From positions 2,998,154 to 3,062,153 of the forward strand of contig CM055103.1 of the NCBI GenBank assembly GCA_029204225.1: a DNA stretch of 64,000 nucleotides, in the 5' to 3' direction. Each line of letters begins with the position of its first letter. The first letter of the stretch is position 1. Made by a program: the position numbers and the translations under genes. Source of the DNA: Diphasiastrum complanatum. Lineage: Eukaryota > Streptophyta > Lycopodiopsida > Lycopodiales > Lycopodiaceae. Under the pieces are notes generated by a model. It had not been told where the DNA came from, did not search any database, and was given only the letters and a program-made list of their open reading frames with translations. Shown in pieces: positions 22,302 through 34,781 of the stretch.

Positions 22302-24360
22302 GTGGGTTGGATTTTCGAGTTGACAGTAGAAAGGGCTAGAATTTTACAAAGGGTCAGAATTTTACAAAGGGTCGGAATTTGTATACTAGGTCAGCTGAAA
22401 TTATCAGATCGAGGCCCATCTACATCAGTGGTGCAAATTCGGAGAACGATAGCCCTATCAGATGGAGAACCATCGTGGGATGGGCATGAAGACGGGTTGG
22501 AGATGATTACTCATGGAGTAATTGTTGATACATGGGTGAGTGATCAGGTGAACTGCATGGTTATATGCGCAATGGTCTCTAGGTTGGCATCACATGTTGT
22601 TTTTATCCATCGTTATTTGGTAAGCATTATGCAACTTTGTTGGTTAGATCCAGATGGAGTCAAGTTGCACAATAGGTGGACAAATTATTGGAGAGCTGCT
22701 ACTCTTCTAATAGTCAAGCTCTTCACACAGCCACTTCTGAATCAACTGATATGTTGTGGCATTTCAGACTTGGCCATCTTAACTACAACAGTATACAACA
22801 AATGTCAGCTCAAAGTCTAGTACAAGACCTGCCTTCAGTCAGCAAGCCAACTTCTCCATGCGAAACTTGTATTATCAGCAAGCATGCTAGAAGTCCCTTC
22901 AGTTCAGACTCAGTTCATACATCCAAGGGCTTGCTTGACCTTGTACACAGTGACATTTGTGGCCCGATGCAGGTTGCTTCCACAGGGGGAGCTCTCTATT
23001 TTCTAACCTTCATTGACGACTTCTCTCAAAGGATTGCAACCTACTATATGAAGAACAAATCAGAAGCATTCAAGTTCTTCAAGCAGTTCAAGGCGTCTGT
23101 AGAAAGCAGACCCAGAGGAAGATCAAGGCTCTACGCACAGATGGAGGGGGAGAGTACATCTCCACATAATTCAAGGAGTTCTGCAAGGCCAACGAGATAG
23201 TTCAACAATATACAAACATCTACTCACCTCAGTCCAATGGTGTAGTTGAGCGGAAGAATAGGACACTCATCGAAAGTGCCAAGAGCATGATGGCCCATGC
23301 CTCTCTTCCAAAGAAATTCTGGACGGAAGCTGTTACTACAGTTGCCTATTTACAGAATCAATCTATCAACAAAGCCCTAAATGGAAAGACACCTTGTGGA
23401 CAGGATCAAATCCATCACTCAAACATATTCAAGTGTTTGGATGCATTGCTTTTGCTCAAATCCCTGAGGATCTAAAAAGAAAGCTAGATGACAAGAGCAG
23501 AAAAACGATCTTCATCAACTATTCCCCAGACCACAAGACATACAAGCTCTACAATTTGGATACCAAGAAGGCATTCACCAGTAGAGACATCATTTTTGTG
23601 GAAGACCAGTTCATCGACCACAAAGGGAAAGCTGCTGATAAATCTGACTCTGGGATCGAGCAACCAATCGATTCTGATCTAGAGATTCAACTGCAAAATC
23701 TCGACGCTGACTCAGACGATGAGTCAGAACCTCAACGAGTCAACCCACATTAGAGGACCAAAGTTCAACCCAGAAGGTCGAACAAGTCCAGATAGCCTCC
23801 ATCCAGATTTATGGATGATCCGGATTGCTACTTTGTGCAGGAACCAACCACAGTCTTTGAGGCAATGTCTACTCCTGATGCTGACCAGTGGAAATCAATC
23901 TACACAGATGCGGATTGGGCAAGAGATGTCGACACTAGAAAATCAACTTCTGAATTTGTATTTTTATACAACCAAGGCCTAATCTCATGGAACAGTCAGA
24001 AGCAGGCCTCAATTGCATTATCATCAACGAAATCCGAATACATAGCTACCATAAATGCAACCAAAGAGGCAATCTGGCTAAGGCAACTTCTCGCAGACCT
24101 GAACCTTGCACAAACGCTTCCTACAACAATCTATTGTGACAATCAAAGCACAATAGCACTTTCTCTCAATCCGAGATTTCACTCTCAAAGTAAACATATA
24201 GAAATCAGGTATCATTACCTTAGAGAGAAAGTGCACAACAAGGAAGTAGAATTAACTTTTTGCAGAACAAACTACATGGTAGCAGATACTTCACAAAGGC
24301 TCTATCAAAGGAGCAACATCTTAGATTTAACGATATGTTAAATTTGAAGATCAAAATTTT
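22302..24360 (+). pseudogene. Ty1/copia polyprotein remnant: integrase and RNase H, RT deleted
   Basis: GAG-pre/integrase zinc finger (LWHFRLGHLN...CETCIISKHAR) from about 22750, then integrase core with HSDICGP, FIDDFS and YSPQSNGVVERKNRTLIES (catalytic D...E). A frameshift near 23105 and a TAA at about 23168 break it. The post-integrase linker (HIQVFGCIAF, DIIFVEDQF) runs to 23750. At about 23893 it jumps from the start of RT (STPDADQWKS) straight into RNase H (DADWARDVDTRKST, SEYIA, VADTS), so the RT domain is absent. The 3' LTR begins 24 bases after the last coding bases. Confidence 0.85.
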
Positions 24361-24383
24361 TCAAGATCCTCATTAAGATGGAG

Positions 24384-25228
24384 TGTTAGATTTCTTATGC
24401 TGAGCCTTAAAAAAATCATTAAATAATGAGCATCTTGAAAACAAAAGGCCGACAACATGATTTTAGACCTTCACATTTTTTTCTTTTAAATTTTTTTATT
24501 TATGCCTTAAACGAATTAAGGCATTTTTGTTTTTGCCTTCTTTGCTCTTTTTCGTGCCTTCACGAAAAATGCGACACACTATCCATAATGACTTAAAAAC
24601 CATTTTTGGACCACCTTCGTCTTTTTCACCTCTTTGCAAAAAATGTGACACAAAACCCAGAATGCCTTAAAACCATTTTAAGGCACCTTTGTCTTTTTCG
24701 CTGTCTTAAAACTAAGGCACCTTCGGCTTCTTCATTGTCTTAAATCTAAGGACGTCTTCAGGATTTTCATACCTTCAGTCTAACAGACACCTTCGAATTT
24801 TTCGGCTTTTTCGCATTTTTCTACATTGGCAAATTGACGTTGCCAAACATATCAGCAACCCTTAAAACAGCTGGACAACCAAATATCCAAAAGGCGGTGA
24901 AGCGGTTACCAACTTTGTACATATGCAAAGACTAGTGTAAATAGCCTTAAAGGCTTGTAAGATATTTTCTCTCAACACTTGTAAATATATATACTAGCTG
25001 AATCAAGCTATGTAAGTGTTAATTGAATTTCTCTTTCAATCAGAGTTATCTGTAGCAAGCGTTATCACACTCAGCAAGCTAAAGTTATTACTTCAAGCCA
25101 TTGTACTCACTGTTGATATTTATCAGAGTGCAATTTTTGTATCACTACTGCGTCGTTCATTTGCGCAAATTGTATGAATTTTGTACTTGAATATTTCTGT
25201 TGCTAACTGTTGCGTTTCCGTTCCTACA
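24384..25228 (+). repeat. Copia 3' LTR, 845 bp
   Basis: Follows a purine tract (AAGATGGAG). It starts TGTTAGATTTC and ends TTCCTACA. It contains AAGGCACCTTCG/TCTTTTTCG echoes. No matching 5' LTR in direct orientation was found upstream, so the element is truncated. Confidence 0.65.
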
Positions 25229-25263
25229 CGCCTACGCTCTGAACAACTGAGCCTACGCTGCGC

Positions 25264-25640
25264 TCACGACCACCGTTTTACGACACCTAGTTGCTCCATG
25301 TATACTTCCTTCTCAAGATCACCATTCAAAAAATCATTTGTAATGTCCAATTGCCATAGATCCCATCCATAAAGAGTAGCAAGAGAGATGATGACCCGAA
25401 TGCTTACCATCTTTGCCACAGGTGTAAAGGTTTCACCATAGTCAATACCATGATTTTGAGCATATCCTTTTGCCACCAACCTTGCCTTGTACTTGTTGAT
25501 AGATCCATCTTGGTTTGTCTTCACCTTGAAGATCCATTGCATTCAATAATTTTCTTGTCCTTAGGTAACTCCACCAATCTCCATGTTTCATTCTTCATAA
25601 GAGCTTGATACTCAAGATCCATTGCTTAGATCCACTCCTC
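25264..25640 (-). pseudogene. Ty1/copia reverse transcriptase fragment
   Basis: Encodes WIFKVKTNQDGSINKYKARL, then VAKGYAQNHGIDYGETF and LWQLDITNDFLNGDLEKEVY, the fingers and first catalytic Asp of a copia RT. Upstream ETWRLVELPKDKK is in another frame. The YVDD part is missing. It lies only about 50 bp from the end of the plus-strand LTR. Confidence 0.8.
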
Positions 25641-26300
25641 TTGGTTTTGTTATTAGAATTGTTTAAAACTATCAATCATTATACCTTGCTAAAAACATTT
25701 TGTTCCATGTCATGACAAGACTTGCTAGTTGCCCAAATTTTGCAAGCCCTTTACAATTCCACATAAGGGAAGAGAGCTCTCTCACTCGCTCTCTCACTCT
25801 CTCAATCACACCTAAGTGTACTTGAGATACACTCAGAAGGATACCTCTTGAGTATATATGTTCATAAATAAAACTTTCATATGCTTCCAAACCATTTACA
25901 CGATCCATCAAAACTCTCATGTGAATAGCCAATGAATGGTTGCTATGTAGCACATGGACATTCTGTCATACTGTGCATGTGGACAACCAATGATTGGCTA
26001 CCACATAACACATGCGCATTCAATGGAATATGCAAAGACTATGTCACATCCATTGCCTGTCCAAATAGACAATATGTTAGATTCAAAAAATATATAGTAA
26101 AGGATCTACTTGAAAGATTCTTTCACATTCTTAAAGAGGATTGAATCTTGAAAGATTGTCGTTCCTCAATAAATGTTGAGTTTTTTTGTCGGAGTTCTTG
26201 AATACACAATTTTTTTTGAAAGTGTTGAACTTCAGATTATGAACTTTAAAAGTGCCCTCACGTTATCTTTTTGCACATCATAAAAATTGATAGTGAATGT
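25641..26300. other. Spacer with a 57-bp-spaced direct repeat
   Basis: 25918-25960 and 25975-26016 share CATGTGNANANCCAATGAATGG-like sequence. The complement of the same motif recurs at 27164-27206. No gene recognised. Confidence 0.4.
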
Positions 26301-26306
26301 TTGCCC

Positions 26307-26481
26307 CTTTTTTGGGCATATAATGGACTAGATAATGGTTGTTTGAAGGCCATTGTAAGGATATAAAGGCAAGATTTCTTATCATACCATAGTAGCGGCA
26401 AGATGAGAGGGCAAGCCATTATATCCTTACCATGGGACGACAAACACCCATTATAGTACATAATGTGTGTCGCTAAAAAAG
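26307..26481. mobile_element. Foldback MITE, about 175 bp
   Basis: Long imperfect inverted arms: CTTTTTT...AATGG.TGTTTG...GTAAGGATATAAAGGC at 26307-26370 faces GCCATTATATCCTTAC...CAAACACCCATT...AAAAAAG at 26407-26481, around a 40-base loop. No reading frame. The superfamily cannot be told without the target duplication. Confidence 0.6.
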
Positions 26482-27839
26482 ATCTTCAAAGAATTGAAAG
26501 AAAATCATTTTCAAACTTTTGTTAAGGATTCCATCCATGATGACTATGTATTTTCAAAATTTCATCCGTGAGGCCTATGTATATTCAAGATTTATACCAT
26601 GAGGGTTAAGTATTTTTATGATTCCATCCAAGAGGACTTTCTGTTTTGAGGGCTACAAATTGAAATAAATCAAATTTGTATAAAAACATGAGGTCCAAGT
26701 AGTATTGTGCATAGGCAATGCTCGTTCTCAAACTCAATATAAACTATTCATTTATGTAAGATTTGAGTAGACACACATTATGAAATCTAAACTCCATAAA
26801 ATTTTTTTCACATGAGCTTTATGCTCATAAAAGGCTCATTAAAATATTTTTATAACACACATTATGACCCATAAAGATGCATAAGTGAGATCTTAGAAAA
26901 ATTTCACCATAAAAACAGTCTTACTTGCCATCCTTTTTTACTCTTGAAAAATATTTTATTAGTGACATTTACACTCAATGATTCAAAAACATTCAATTAT
27001 GATAACTGTCGTTTATCTATGACTTGGCCTTGCCATAATATCATAGGTGTTTTATTAGGTGCAAAGGTCACTAAAAAGACCATTACTTAATATGCAACCA
27101 TAAAAATAAAAACAAAAAAGCCTTGCGCTTATGCGGTATATATAAGAAGGCCCTACGTTCCCTAGTATGTGGTAACCATTCATTGGTTATTCACATGCAC
27201 ATTTTTATTGTTCAAAAAAAGATAGTAATTGTAAAACAAAAACCTAGAACTTCAGCATTGTGAAGAGGGTTTGTACAACCTTGGTCCGAGCCCCGCCCTT
27301 GAATTATATACTAGCCTGAGATTCCTATCATCACATTATTCATTATGCAAGCTTAATACAATTACCTTTTGCTACATGGTGATTTGTAGTTGACCTAAAT
27401 TTTGAATCTACAATTATACGGCCTTGTACAATGAGGGAAAGTCCATACTACCTAAGTGTACAATTAATTTGTGTTCGGCTTTATGTACAGATGGATCAAA
27501 TTCCACACGAGTGAGGGGCTCTTGTGACTTTCGCTCCCCCTCTTCGCACATATGAATGAGATGTGAAGATTTCCATGTGTGTGTATTTAAACCTCACAAA
27601 ACTAAACTGCACAAAATAGTCTGCTAATGATCATCATAATACCAAATGAAATAGTAAGTCATAAACGTGGTGTCTTCTGAATCTGCCAAAATACAACCAT
27701 GTTGGAGAATGCTCACCTGCATCCATCCACAACAATAACCAAGTAAAAACAGGAGAATTATTGTGGGAACTACAAGTGTATATAGAATCCATGTCACAAC
27801 TTGAAGTATTAACGACAGTCACAAAAAATGTTTCCAGGT
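26482..27839. other. AT-rich spacer
   Basis: No gene or clear mobile element recognised apart from the inverted copy of the 25918 motif at 27164-27206. Confidence 0.4.
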
Positions 27840-28600
27840 TTTAAGAAAGGAACAAAAAAGATATGTTTTATTTCTTTTCCTTATTACATTGAGCCATAAA
27901 CCCATCATACAATATTAGGAAAAACAAGTTCAGACACGTATTTTGTAACCCCAATAACCAGTAAATTAACAACCATGGCCCTAAAAGATCAATAGGGCAG
28001 ACCCTCTTATTGAAAAAGTGACAAGTGAGTAAGTGAAAGCGTAGTATTATGCAACAAAAAGATCCAAGTCATAATCTAGAAAACGTTAATAGAACATGGC
28101 TAGTGTAACTTAAGAGTCGTACCAAGTTTTTTCCATTTTTGTAAATAAGTATATATGTATATATTGACTAGAAAGAAATTTGTAGTTTCCTACCCTGCTT
28201 TTTAGTAATAAATCAGCCGGTTAAAGTAACGAATCCAAATGGTATTCAGAAGATAACCATGTATAAGTAAAAACATTATTTATAAAAAGTAAGAAAACTA
28301 TCAACACTGCCCAAGACTATTTTTTTATTATCCCGAGCCATAAAATCATTATACTTTGTCAGAAAATCAGGTCCAGACAAGTAATTTGAAAACCCAGTAT
28401 CCAATCAATTATGTAACCATGACCTTGAAAGATCAGTAAGGCTTTTTCTCTTATTGAAAAGTAGCTTTTGAACCAGCAATATATTGCAGCAATAACCCAA
28501 GTCATAATCCATAAATTAAACTTAATTGACAGGCTAGAAAGTTGTACCGAGTTTTTCTCATATGACATTTATTTCCTGGAAAAGAAATTTTTGTTCTTAA
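27840..28600. repeat. Diverged tandem duplication, period about 446 bp
   Basis: 27840-28160 and 28310-28580 align in the same orientation through GAGCCATAAA, CAGACA.GTA, CTCTTATTGAAAA and CCAAGTCATAAT, with many substitutions and small indels. Confidence 0.65.
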
Positions 28601-28965
28601 CCTACTTTTTCAGTAATAATTAGCAATTATATAAATGTTGCCTAGATACTATACGAACAGGAAAAAGCAAAAACTAGCAAACCTATAGGTGGGTTTTTAC
28701 CAGTTTATAACCCCTATTTTGAGGCAAATATCATTAGTGTGGCTGAGTACCATCAATATTGATACTAGTAAAGAAATGTCAACATAGTTTTCCTATTATA
28801 TCAGTATAAGCACTATATTAAAAGGTTTAATAGTGCATCTATATCAGATGAAAACACCGTAACTTCGTCTTTTTTAAGGAATGCTACTTGTTTTTACCAA
28901 ATACCCATGCAAGTCAATGTACCAAGTAATGGTAGGTATTATATTATTTTTGCACCTACATGAAC

Positions 28966-29008
28966 ACGTGCGCGCGCGCGCGCAAACACACACACACACA
29001 CACACACA
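28966..29008. repeat. (GC)n-(AC)n compound microsatellite
   Basis: GCGC run to 28983 followed by AC repeats to about 29008; potential Z-DNA former. Confidence 0.9.
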
Positions 29009-29221
29009 TACATACTAGTTGGTTGTGCCCATCGATGACTGGCTATGGGCGCTTGCCCACAAAAAGTGTTTATATATTTTTGGAGGCTGTGTTTTCTAAA
29101 ACCTGTTTTAGCTTTTTCCTTTGCAAAGGCATGACATTTTTTGAGGGTAGAGCGTGACATTTTTGGCAGCATCACGTGACATTTTTTACGGCAAACACAG
29201 TCTCTCTCTAAAATATTTTTA

Positions 29222-29225
<4 letters not shown>

Positions 29226-29254
<29 letters not shown>
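29226..29254. repeat. (AT)n microsatellite
   Basis: Perfect TA run of about 29 bases. Confidence 0.9.
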
Positions 29255-29258
<4 letters not shown>

Positions 29259-29403
29259 GTAAGGTCAAGTATAGGCATTAAAAAATAGTGTTGTTTTCCC
29301 TAAACATAAGTGGCAAAACAATATTTTTCTCCCATGAGTTTCAATTTTGTCATAAATAAAAAAATATGGCATATTGCTCCACCATTTGCCGATTATGTCT
29401 AGT

Positions 29404-29705
29404 ATGTGTTATGAGCAAGGGTGAATATAGCGTATAGCCGTCATCATCACTCTTGAGCCCTAACATGTGTTATGAACAAGGGTGAATATAGCCTATAGCC
29501 ACCCTCACTACTTATGAGCCCTAGTCTGTGTTATGAGCAAGGGTGAATATGGCCTATAGTTGCCCTCGCCACTTCTATGGCTGAGGCCCATTATATGCCA
29601 TATTTGCCTTGATCCCAATATCATATATCATATTTGCTTTGATCCCAACGGCATATACCTATGCTCATGCCCATTATATGCCATATTTGTCTTGATCCCA
29701 ATAAC
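29404..29705. repeat. Two adjoining minisatellites (about 61 bp x3; about 33-50 bp x3)
   Basis: Copies starting at 29404, 29465 and 29526 share TGTGTTATGAGCAAGGGTGA. A second set at 29586, 29619 and 29669 shares ATATGCCATATTTG.CTTGAT. Confidence 0.8.
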
Positions 29706-31288
29706 AGATTTGCCTTGAATCCTAGTATCATATACCTAATTTATAACCATGACCAAGAGTGCAAAATGCAGTTGAGCCCAAAGCAATGGAATTAACTTTT
29801 TCATTGATTATCCTTGAGCCTAATTGACTCATTGTGCAAGGAGCACCCACTTTCATCCACCACCTCTAAGAAAGCCGCCATCAAGTGCTTCAGAAAACTG
29901 GCAAACTGGCATAGTGGCAAATTTTCTTGAAAATCGACATCAGAGATATAATGCAGGATGTTAACTTCATAGAAATCGATAAAATTTTGATTTTGTAAAA
30001 GATTTTGTGTTTAGTGAAATATATGTAGGATTCTAAATTGTTGGCTTTCAAATATACATGATGCATGTAGATCATTATAATACTTCAAGAAACCACGTAG
30101 AATTTTGAAATGAGAAAGCTCTACGTTGGAGGTGCTCGAGCTTTTGCACAATTTTTATATAAATTACATTTGTAGACCTATTGATACATGGGTACTTTCT
30201 AACGTTATAACACATTGTTGGAGCCATCTAGGTTGATTTCCAAATTATTTTTCAAACGTAGACATTCACTAAAAAAGAATCTTTATTTTTTCATTAATAA
30301 AAGATGGAAACCTATCGGAGTACAAAAGAATGCATGTAGAAAGTGTAAAGGCCATAAGGCGAATTGAAATACCGTACATCAACTATAACAAAAGTAGTTA
30401 CCGAAAGCCTACTGCTTAATGTGAGTCACTAGCTAAAATAGTTGCAAGTTTAGGTAGTGCAGTAGACTATGAAGCAACCATTCTTGCAATTACGGCACGT
30501 CGAAGTATTGCAAGTGCTTGAATGCGTTGTAAAGTGATAGATAGAAACTGGTTGACGATAATAATGTGTAATGATAGATAAAGGTGATGTACCAAGTCCG
30601 TCCTCGAAGTGCAAATCATGCACATTGAAAGATGCTGGATTTTAAAGAAAAACTTGAGGGAGGTTTCTCCATCAAAGCATTGTTTTGAATAGGGCGCCCT
30701 CCCTTGGGTGCACCCTCCTAGTCTTAGAAGAAAGACAACCCAACCAAAGTGGCCGAAAATAGGACAAGCCTGAGAGGCCAATGTGATGCTACCTTTTTTC
30801 TCTTTTTCGTGAACGTCTCTCTCGGCGGCCAGTCGCTGGCAGGTGGCTTCGGCCAGTGGCTCGGCCAACCCAAGGCAAATACGCGACGAATTCTAGTGGT
30901 CACAAACTTGATGGCAGAAGCAAGGTCGTCAGCATGCACACGGAGACGGACGCCGGGACAAACCAATGGAAACTTGCGCATGTGGCTGACGCCGAACCTG
31001 GGCCCCCAGGCCCGGACGCAGAGACTCGAAGAGGCACGGCACTGGCAGCGTCTATTTTTGACAGACGGACTCACCTTTCAGAATGAAATGAACGTAATGA
31101 CTCAGACTTGGACTTGATACGTACTCCATTTGTGTTTATAAAACATTGCAATTTCTTTTCACAAGCGCCTCCCGTGTAATTTCACATGACCTTATGGCAG
31201 GCGCCTTAATTTAGATTTTTTTTTATTACTTTCAACCAATGGCTTATATTATCACTAGCTTATTTTATGTACAATACTACAAAGTTGG
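29706..31288. other. Spacer with a GC-rich island at 30820-31060
   Basis: Open frames on both strands cross the GC-rich part (for example 30749-31117 plus and 30724-31074 minus), but none resembles a known family and they shadow one another. The island carries GGCCAGT/GGCTCGGCC-like inverted words. Confidence 0.35.
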
Positions 31289-31606
31289 CATGGGTGGAGC
31301 AAACTATGAGTACCCCATTTCTAGTGCTCGTCTCACCATTATCTCAAGGACACTCTCATTCAACTTGCTTACATGGGTGGAGCAAACTATGAGTGGTCCA
31401 TTTCTAGTGCTCTGTTACCATTGCCTCAAGGTTCAACTTGCTTATACGGGTGGAGTAAACTATGACTCGGCCATTTCTAGTGCATGAGTCACCATTACCT
31501 CAAGGACACTCTCATTCAACTTGTCCACGTGGAGTAAACTATGACTCGGCCATTTCTAGTGCATGAGTCACCATTACCTCAAGGACACTCTCATTCAACT
31601 TGTCCA
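31289..31606. repeat. Minisatellite, four copies of about 80 bp
   Basis: Units begin near 31289, 31372, 31445 and 31526 and share GTGGAG.AAACTATGA, CCATTTCTAGTGC and CTCATTCAACTTG. The last two copies are nearly identical. Confidence 0.85.
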
Positions 31607-33159
31607 CAGTAGAAGATAAGCCTAATACTTTACGAGCATTTCTTTTGTTGGCCCATACTATAATCTTGAATTTTCTTAGAGATGTATGAGAGGTAGGTGG
31701 AGGTGATTGAGGGATGATAGGTGAAAGAGGTGGGGATATACTACGTGGCGGAGATGTGTAAAAGAACACAAAGTCCAACAAACAACTAGTTCCTATATCT
31801 CAAAAATTAACCAATGTTGTAAACAACAAGATATTGGCCATCTAAAATTGAAACCAATTAAGAGATTTGTAGTCAACTTTAGATTTAAAACAATGGATGG
31901 AAGTTGAAGGCTCGAAAGGGACAAGCCAACCATGCCTAGAAATGGGAGGAAAACAACTAGCTCTAAGAAAAAATGAGCATGACCAATGACTTGTATAATC
32001 ATCAAGAGATATTTGACATGCACCACCACAATTTTCACATTTATTTCCTTGATAAAGATCTAATCCAATGCTCATTTGTTCCAATGGCAAATACTCTTGA
32101 AACAAATATATGGGAATGTAAAATGATGCTTCACGACATAGTTTTGCTTGGTTTGAGTTGTGCTAAAGGATTTACTTGGCATTTTAATATCATTAAATGA
32201 TGCTTATGTTCAAACTCTAAGCAATTCTAACATTTCTAACATCTAGATTATTGTTTGCAAAAGAAAAGATTACTTAGGGAATTCTTGGCCACCACACATT
32301 CCAAGTCCTTAGTTTGATGAATTTTGTTGTGTTTTTTCTCTTACAAGTTCTTGTAAAAAACACCTCATAAGAAAATTATGTGGCAAAGTACACCTCATAG
32401 AAAATTATTTGGCAAATCATGCATGTATTTGAGGGAGACTGTCATGTCCACTTCTGATCTCGGATTGATTATCCCGTTAGAGGTCAGTAGGCCTACATCG
32501 ACCCTTAAGCTAATTATGATTGTAAGGGGTTTAGGGCCCTCATGTGTCATAATTAACGGTTGCAATTGGAGGCCTAAACTCATGATGGCGGATTATTGTG
32601 GGCCTATTAGTGAGTCATAGGGAAACTAGATGATGTGAACCTCTAGGGAGGGTTGTCATACAACCCTTTGGATCTTGAACTTACTGACTTTACTTTTATA
32701 TAAAACAAGTCTTGAATCAACTTAAAATCAAAGTAGACTTGAAAATAAAACTCGAAAACACTGAATCACAAAAATCATTCACATAATCATTCATATGCAG
32801 CAAAAGCACTGAGGGGTCAAGATGAGAACCCCTCCCCCCAGAAGGATTTCTTAATATTATGCAAAACCAAAATTAGTTATACATTGGTTTCCCCAAAAAG
32901 GATCATAAAAGTGGAACATGAACTTGGTTCCTTCAAAATGTCCTGTTTCCAAATCAAGCTTATCATAAGCATAGAATTTTCTTCATAAAACTTAATTCTT
33001 TCGATATGCAATGATGAAGACGTCTAGAAACTTGACATGCAACTAGAAATAACAAGCTACAGTTATTGAGCCTTCATTATAGACTTAGAAACAAGCCTTC
33101 TTTATAGACTCCTCTGAGCTAGGCTTTGTTTATAGTCTTAAGCTTATAAAGCTTTTTGT
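31607..33159. other. Unassigned AT-rich DNA
   Basis: A minus-strand frame at 31842-32105 has a Cys-rich CENCGGAC motif but no recognised family. 32426-32700 begins TGTCATGTCC, a start seen in some gypsy LTRs, without further support. Confidence 0.3.
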
Positions 33160-33302
33160 TCTGATTCTTGTCCTTCAGGCACTTTCATGAGTACCTGCAC
33201 ATACCTTCAAAGAAAGGTTAATCCTTAAGTCCAGAAGGCTTCTTATTCTTGTTCTTGTTCTTCAGGCACTTTCATGAGTACCTGCACTTCAAAGAAAGGT
33301 TA
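33160..33302. repeat. Tandem duplication, period 87 bp
   Basis: TTCAGGCACTTTCATGAGTA at 33174 and again at 33261, each followed by CCTGCAC...TTCAAAGAAAGGTTA. Confidence 0.85.
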
Positions 33303-33638
33303 GTTTTCATACCATCAGACATGGCTCATAAAAGGGTGCGTAGTTTTACAGGTAGTAATACCTTCATGCTCAAATCATTAGAACAATAAATTCATTCAAT
33401 ATCCAAAAAGAATAATGGTCATTGATGGTTTCATATCATCAAAATCTTTGTGAAGATTGAAAAGCTATATGTTGCTGGAGTGACTCTTCTAGCACTGTGG
33501 GAGATTGATCCATAGATTGGGGCCTAGATCCGTTTGATCTAGGTTTGGTTGGGTTGGTTTTTCTACCATCCAATTTCCTTTTTGTTGCTTTGTTGCAGTT
33601 TGCTTGGCTAGAGTATCCTTGGGGAGGGACTATATAGT

Positions 33639-33650
33639 GGTATCAGAGAC
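33639..33650 (+). promoter_or_regulatory. Isolated retrotransposon primer-binding-site-like motif
   Basis: TGGTATCAGAGA matches the initiator tRNA-Met primer site used by plant LTR elements. No LTR could be delimited beside it, so it may be chance or a remnant. Confidence 0.3.
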
Positions 33651-33729
33651 TTCATGATTGAATCATCATATTCAAATTTGTTCTTAATTGGATTAAAATT
33701 TCTACTCATTCTTACCCATTACTCAATTT

Positions 33730-34020
33730 GTCACTCAATAATGCTTCTTGATTTCCAAGGGGAGGCTCAAACTTGAGACCAAAGAAACTTTGGATGTCAA
33801 GATAACCAACTGAGCCAACACCCTTGACTGTCACTCAATAATGCTTCTTGGTTTCCAAGGGGAGGCTCGAACCTGAAAGAAACTCTGGATGCCAAGCCAA
33901 CCAACGTCACTCAATAATGCTTCTTGGTTTCCAAGGGGAGGCTCGAACATGAGACCAAAGAAACTTTGGATGTCAAGCTAACCAATTGAGCCAACCCCGT
34001 TGGTTCGTCACTCAATATTG
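33730..34020 (-). mobile_element. Three tandem tRNA-derived SINE heads
   Basis: Copies at 33730-33829, 33830-33905 and 33906-34006, plus a start of a fourth. On the minus strand each reads GTTGGCTCA.TTGGTTA (A-box like) followed about 40 bases later by GGT.TCGAGCCTC (B-box like), the layout of a Pol III tRNA promoter. Copy 2 is shortened and lacks the full A-box. No poly-A or 3' SINE body is evident. A tRNA pseudogene array is the alternative. Confidence 0.55.
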
Positions 34021-34781
34021 ATAGGACATGAGCCACAATCCTTTTAGTGACCATAAAGATTAAGTAAACGATAAAGAAAAACATGTGTTGTAATTTGTAC
34101 TATGAAGTTGGAATTGGAGGAACTCTTGAGAACTTTGATAGTACAGATTAATTGGACTCAAATGCTATATGAGTCATTTGTCAGATCTAGAGAATTTGCA
34201 AATCTCTATGAGACAAATTGATTTCAATCAATTTTTTGGATGTCACAGATCAGAAAGTGGATGATCTTCTTGGAGGGAGAACCCGTGGTGAGACACAAGC
34301 AATTCCAAAGGGAGATTTTAATCTAACTAGATCAAGTTGACCATTATATGGGCATAAATCTAGAATTATGCCAAATACTATGGGTCACAAGAGGGTGTTT
34401 TGTCAAAAATTTGAGATATTGGTCATGACTCCTTAAGGATTCTCAAATTTACAAAACCAGAAACCCTATAAGCTATTTCTTTATCTAGAGAATATATTAG
34501 TGAATCTCCTAACACTAATTAACCCGATTTTAGGTGATTTTTTAAATGGGAATTGTTGTTTCCCGTCGACCTTGGACGGTCTCACATGATTGGTTAATAA
34601 GATTGTTTTCTAATATATGATCTTTTTTATCGAGAAAGAGAGGTGTGAGAAACGAGGATAACTCCAAAAAGAAACGAACTCGAATGGAAAATGTTCGTGC
34701 GCAACAGAATAAGCTATCTTACTCTTTTCTTAAGCATGTCAGACTCGAATAGAACATTAGTGATATAAGTCACGTTCAATC
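34021..34781. other. Unassigned spacer
   Basis: No reading frame or repeat recognised. Confidence 0.4.

Noticed and set aside
29890-30075. Small AT-rich minus-strand frame
   Set aside because: Composition follows the AT-rich background; no motif.
30724-31117. Overlapping frames on both strands in a GC-rich island
   Set aside because: Frames shadow one another and match no known family; GC content alone keeps them open.
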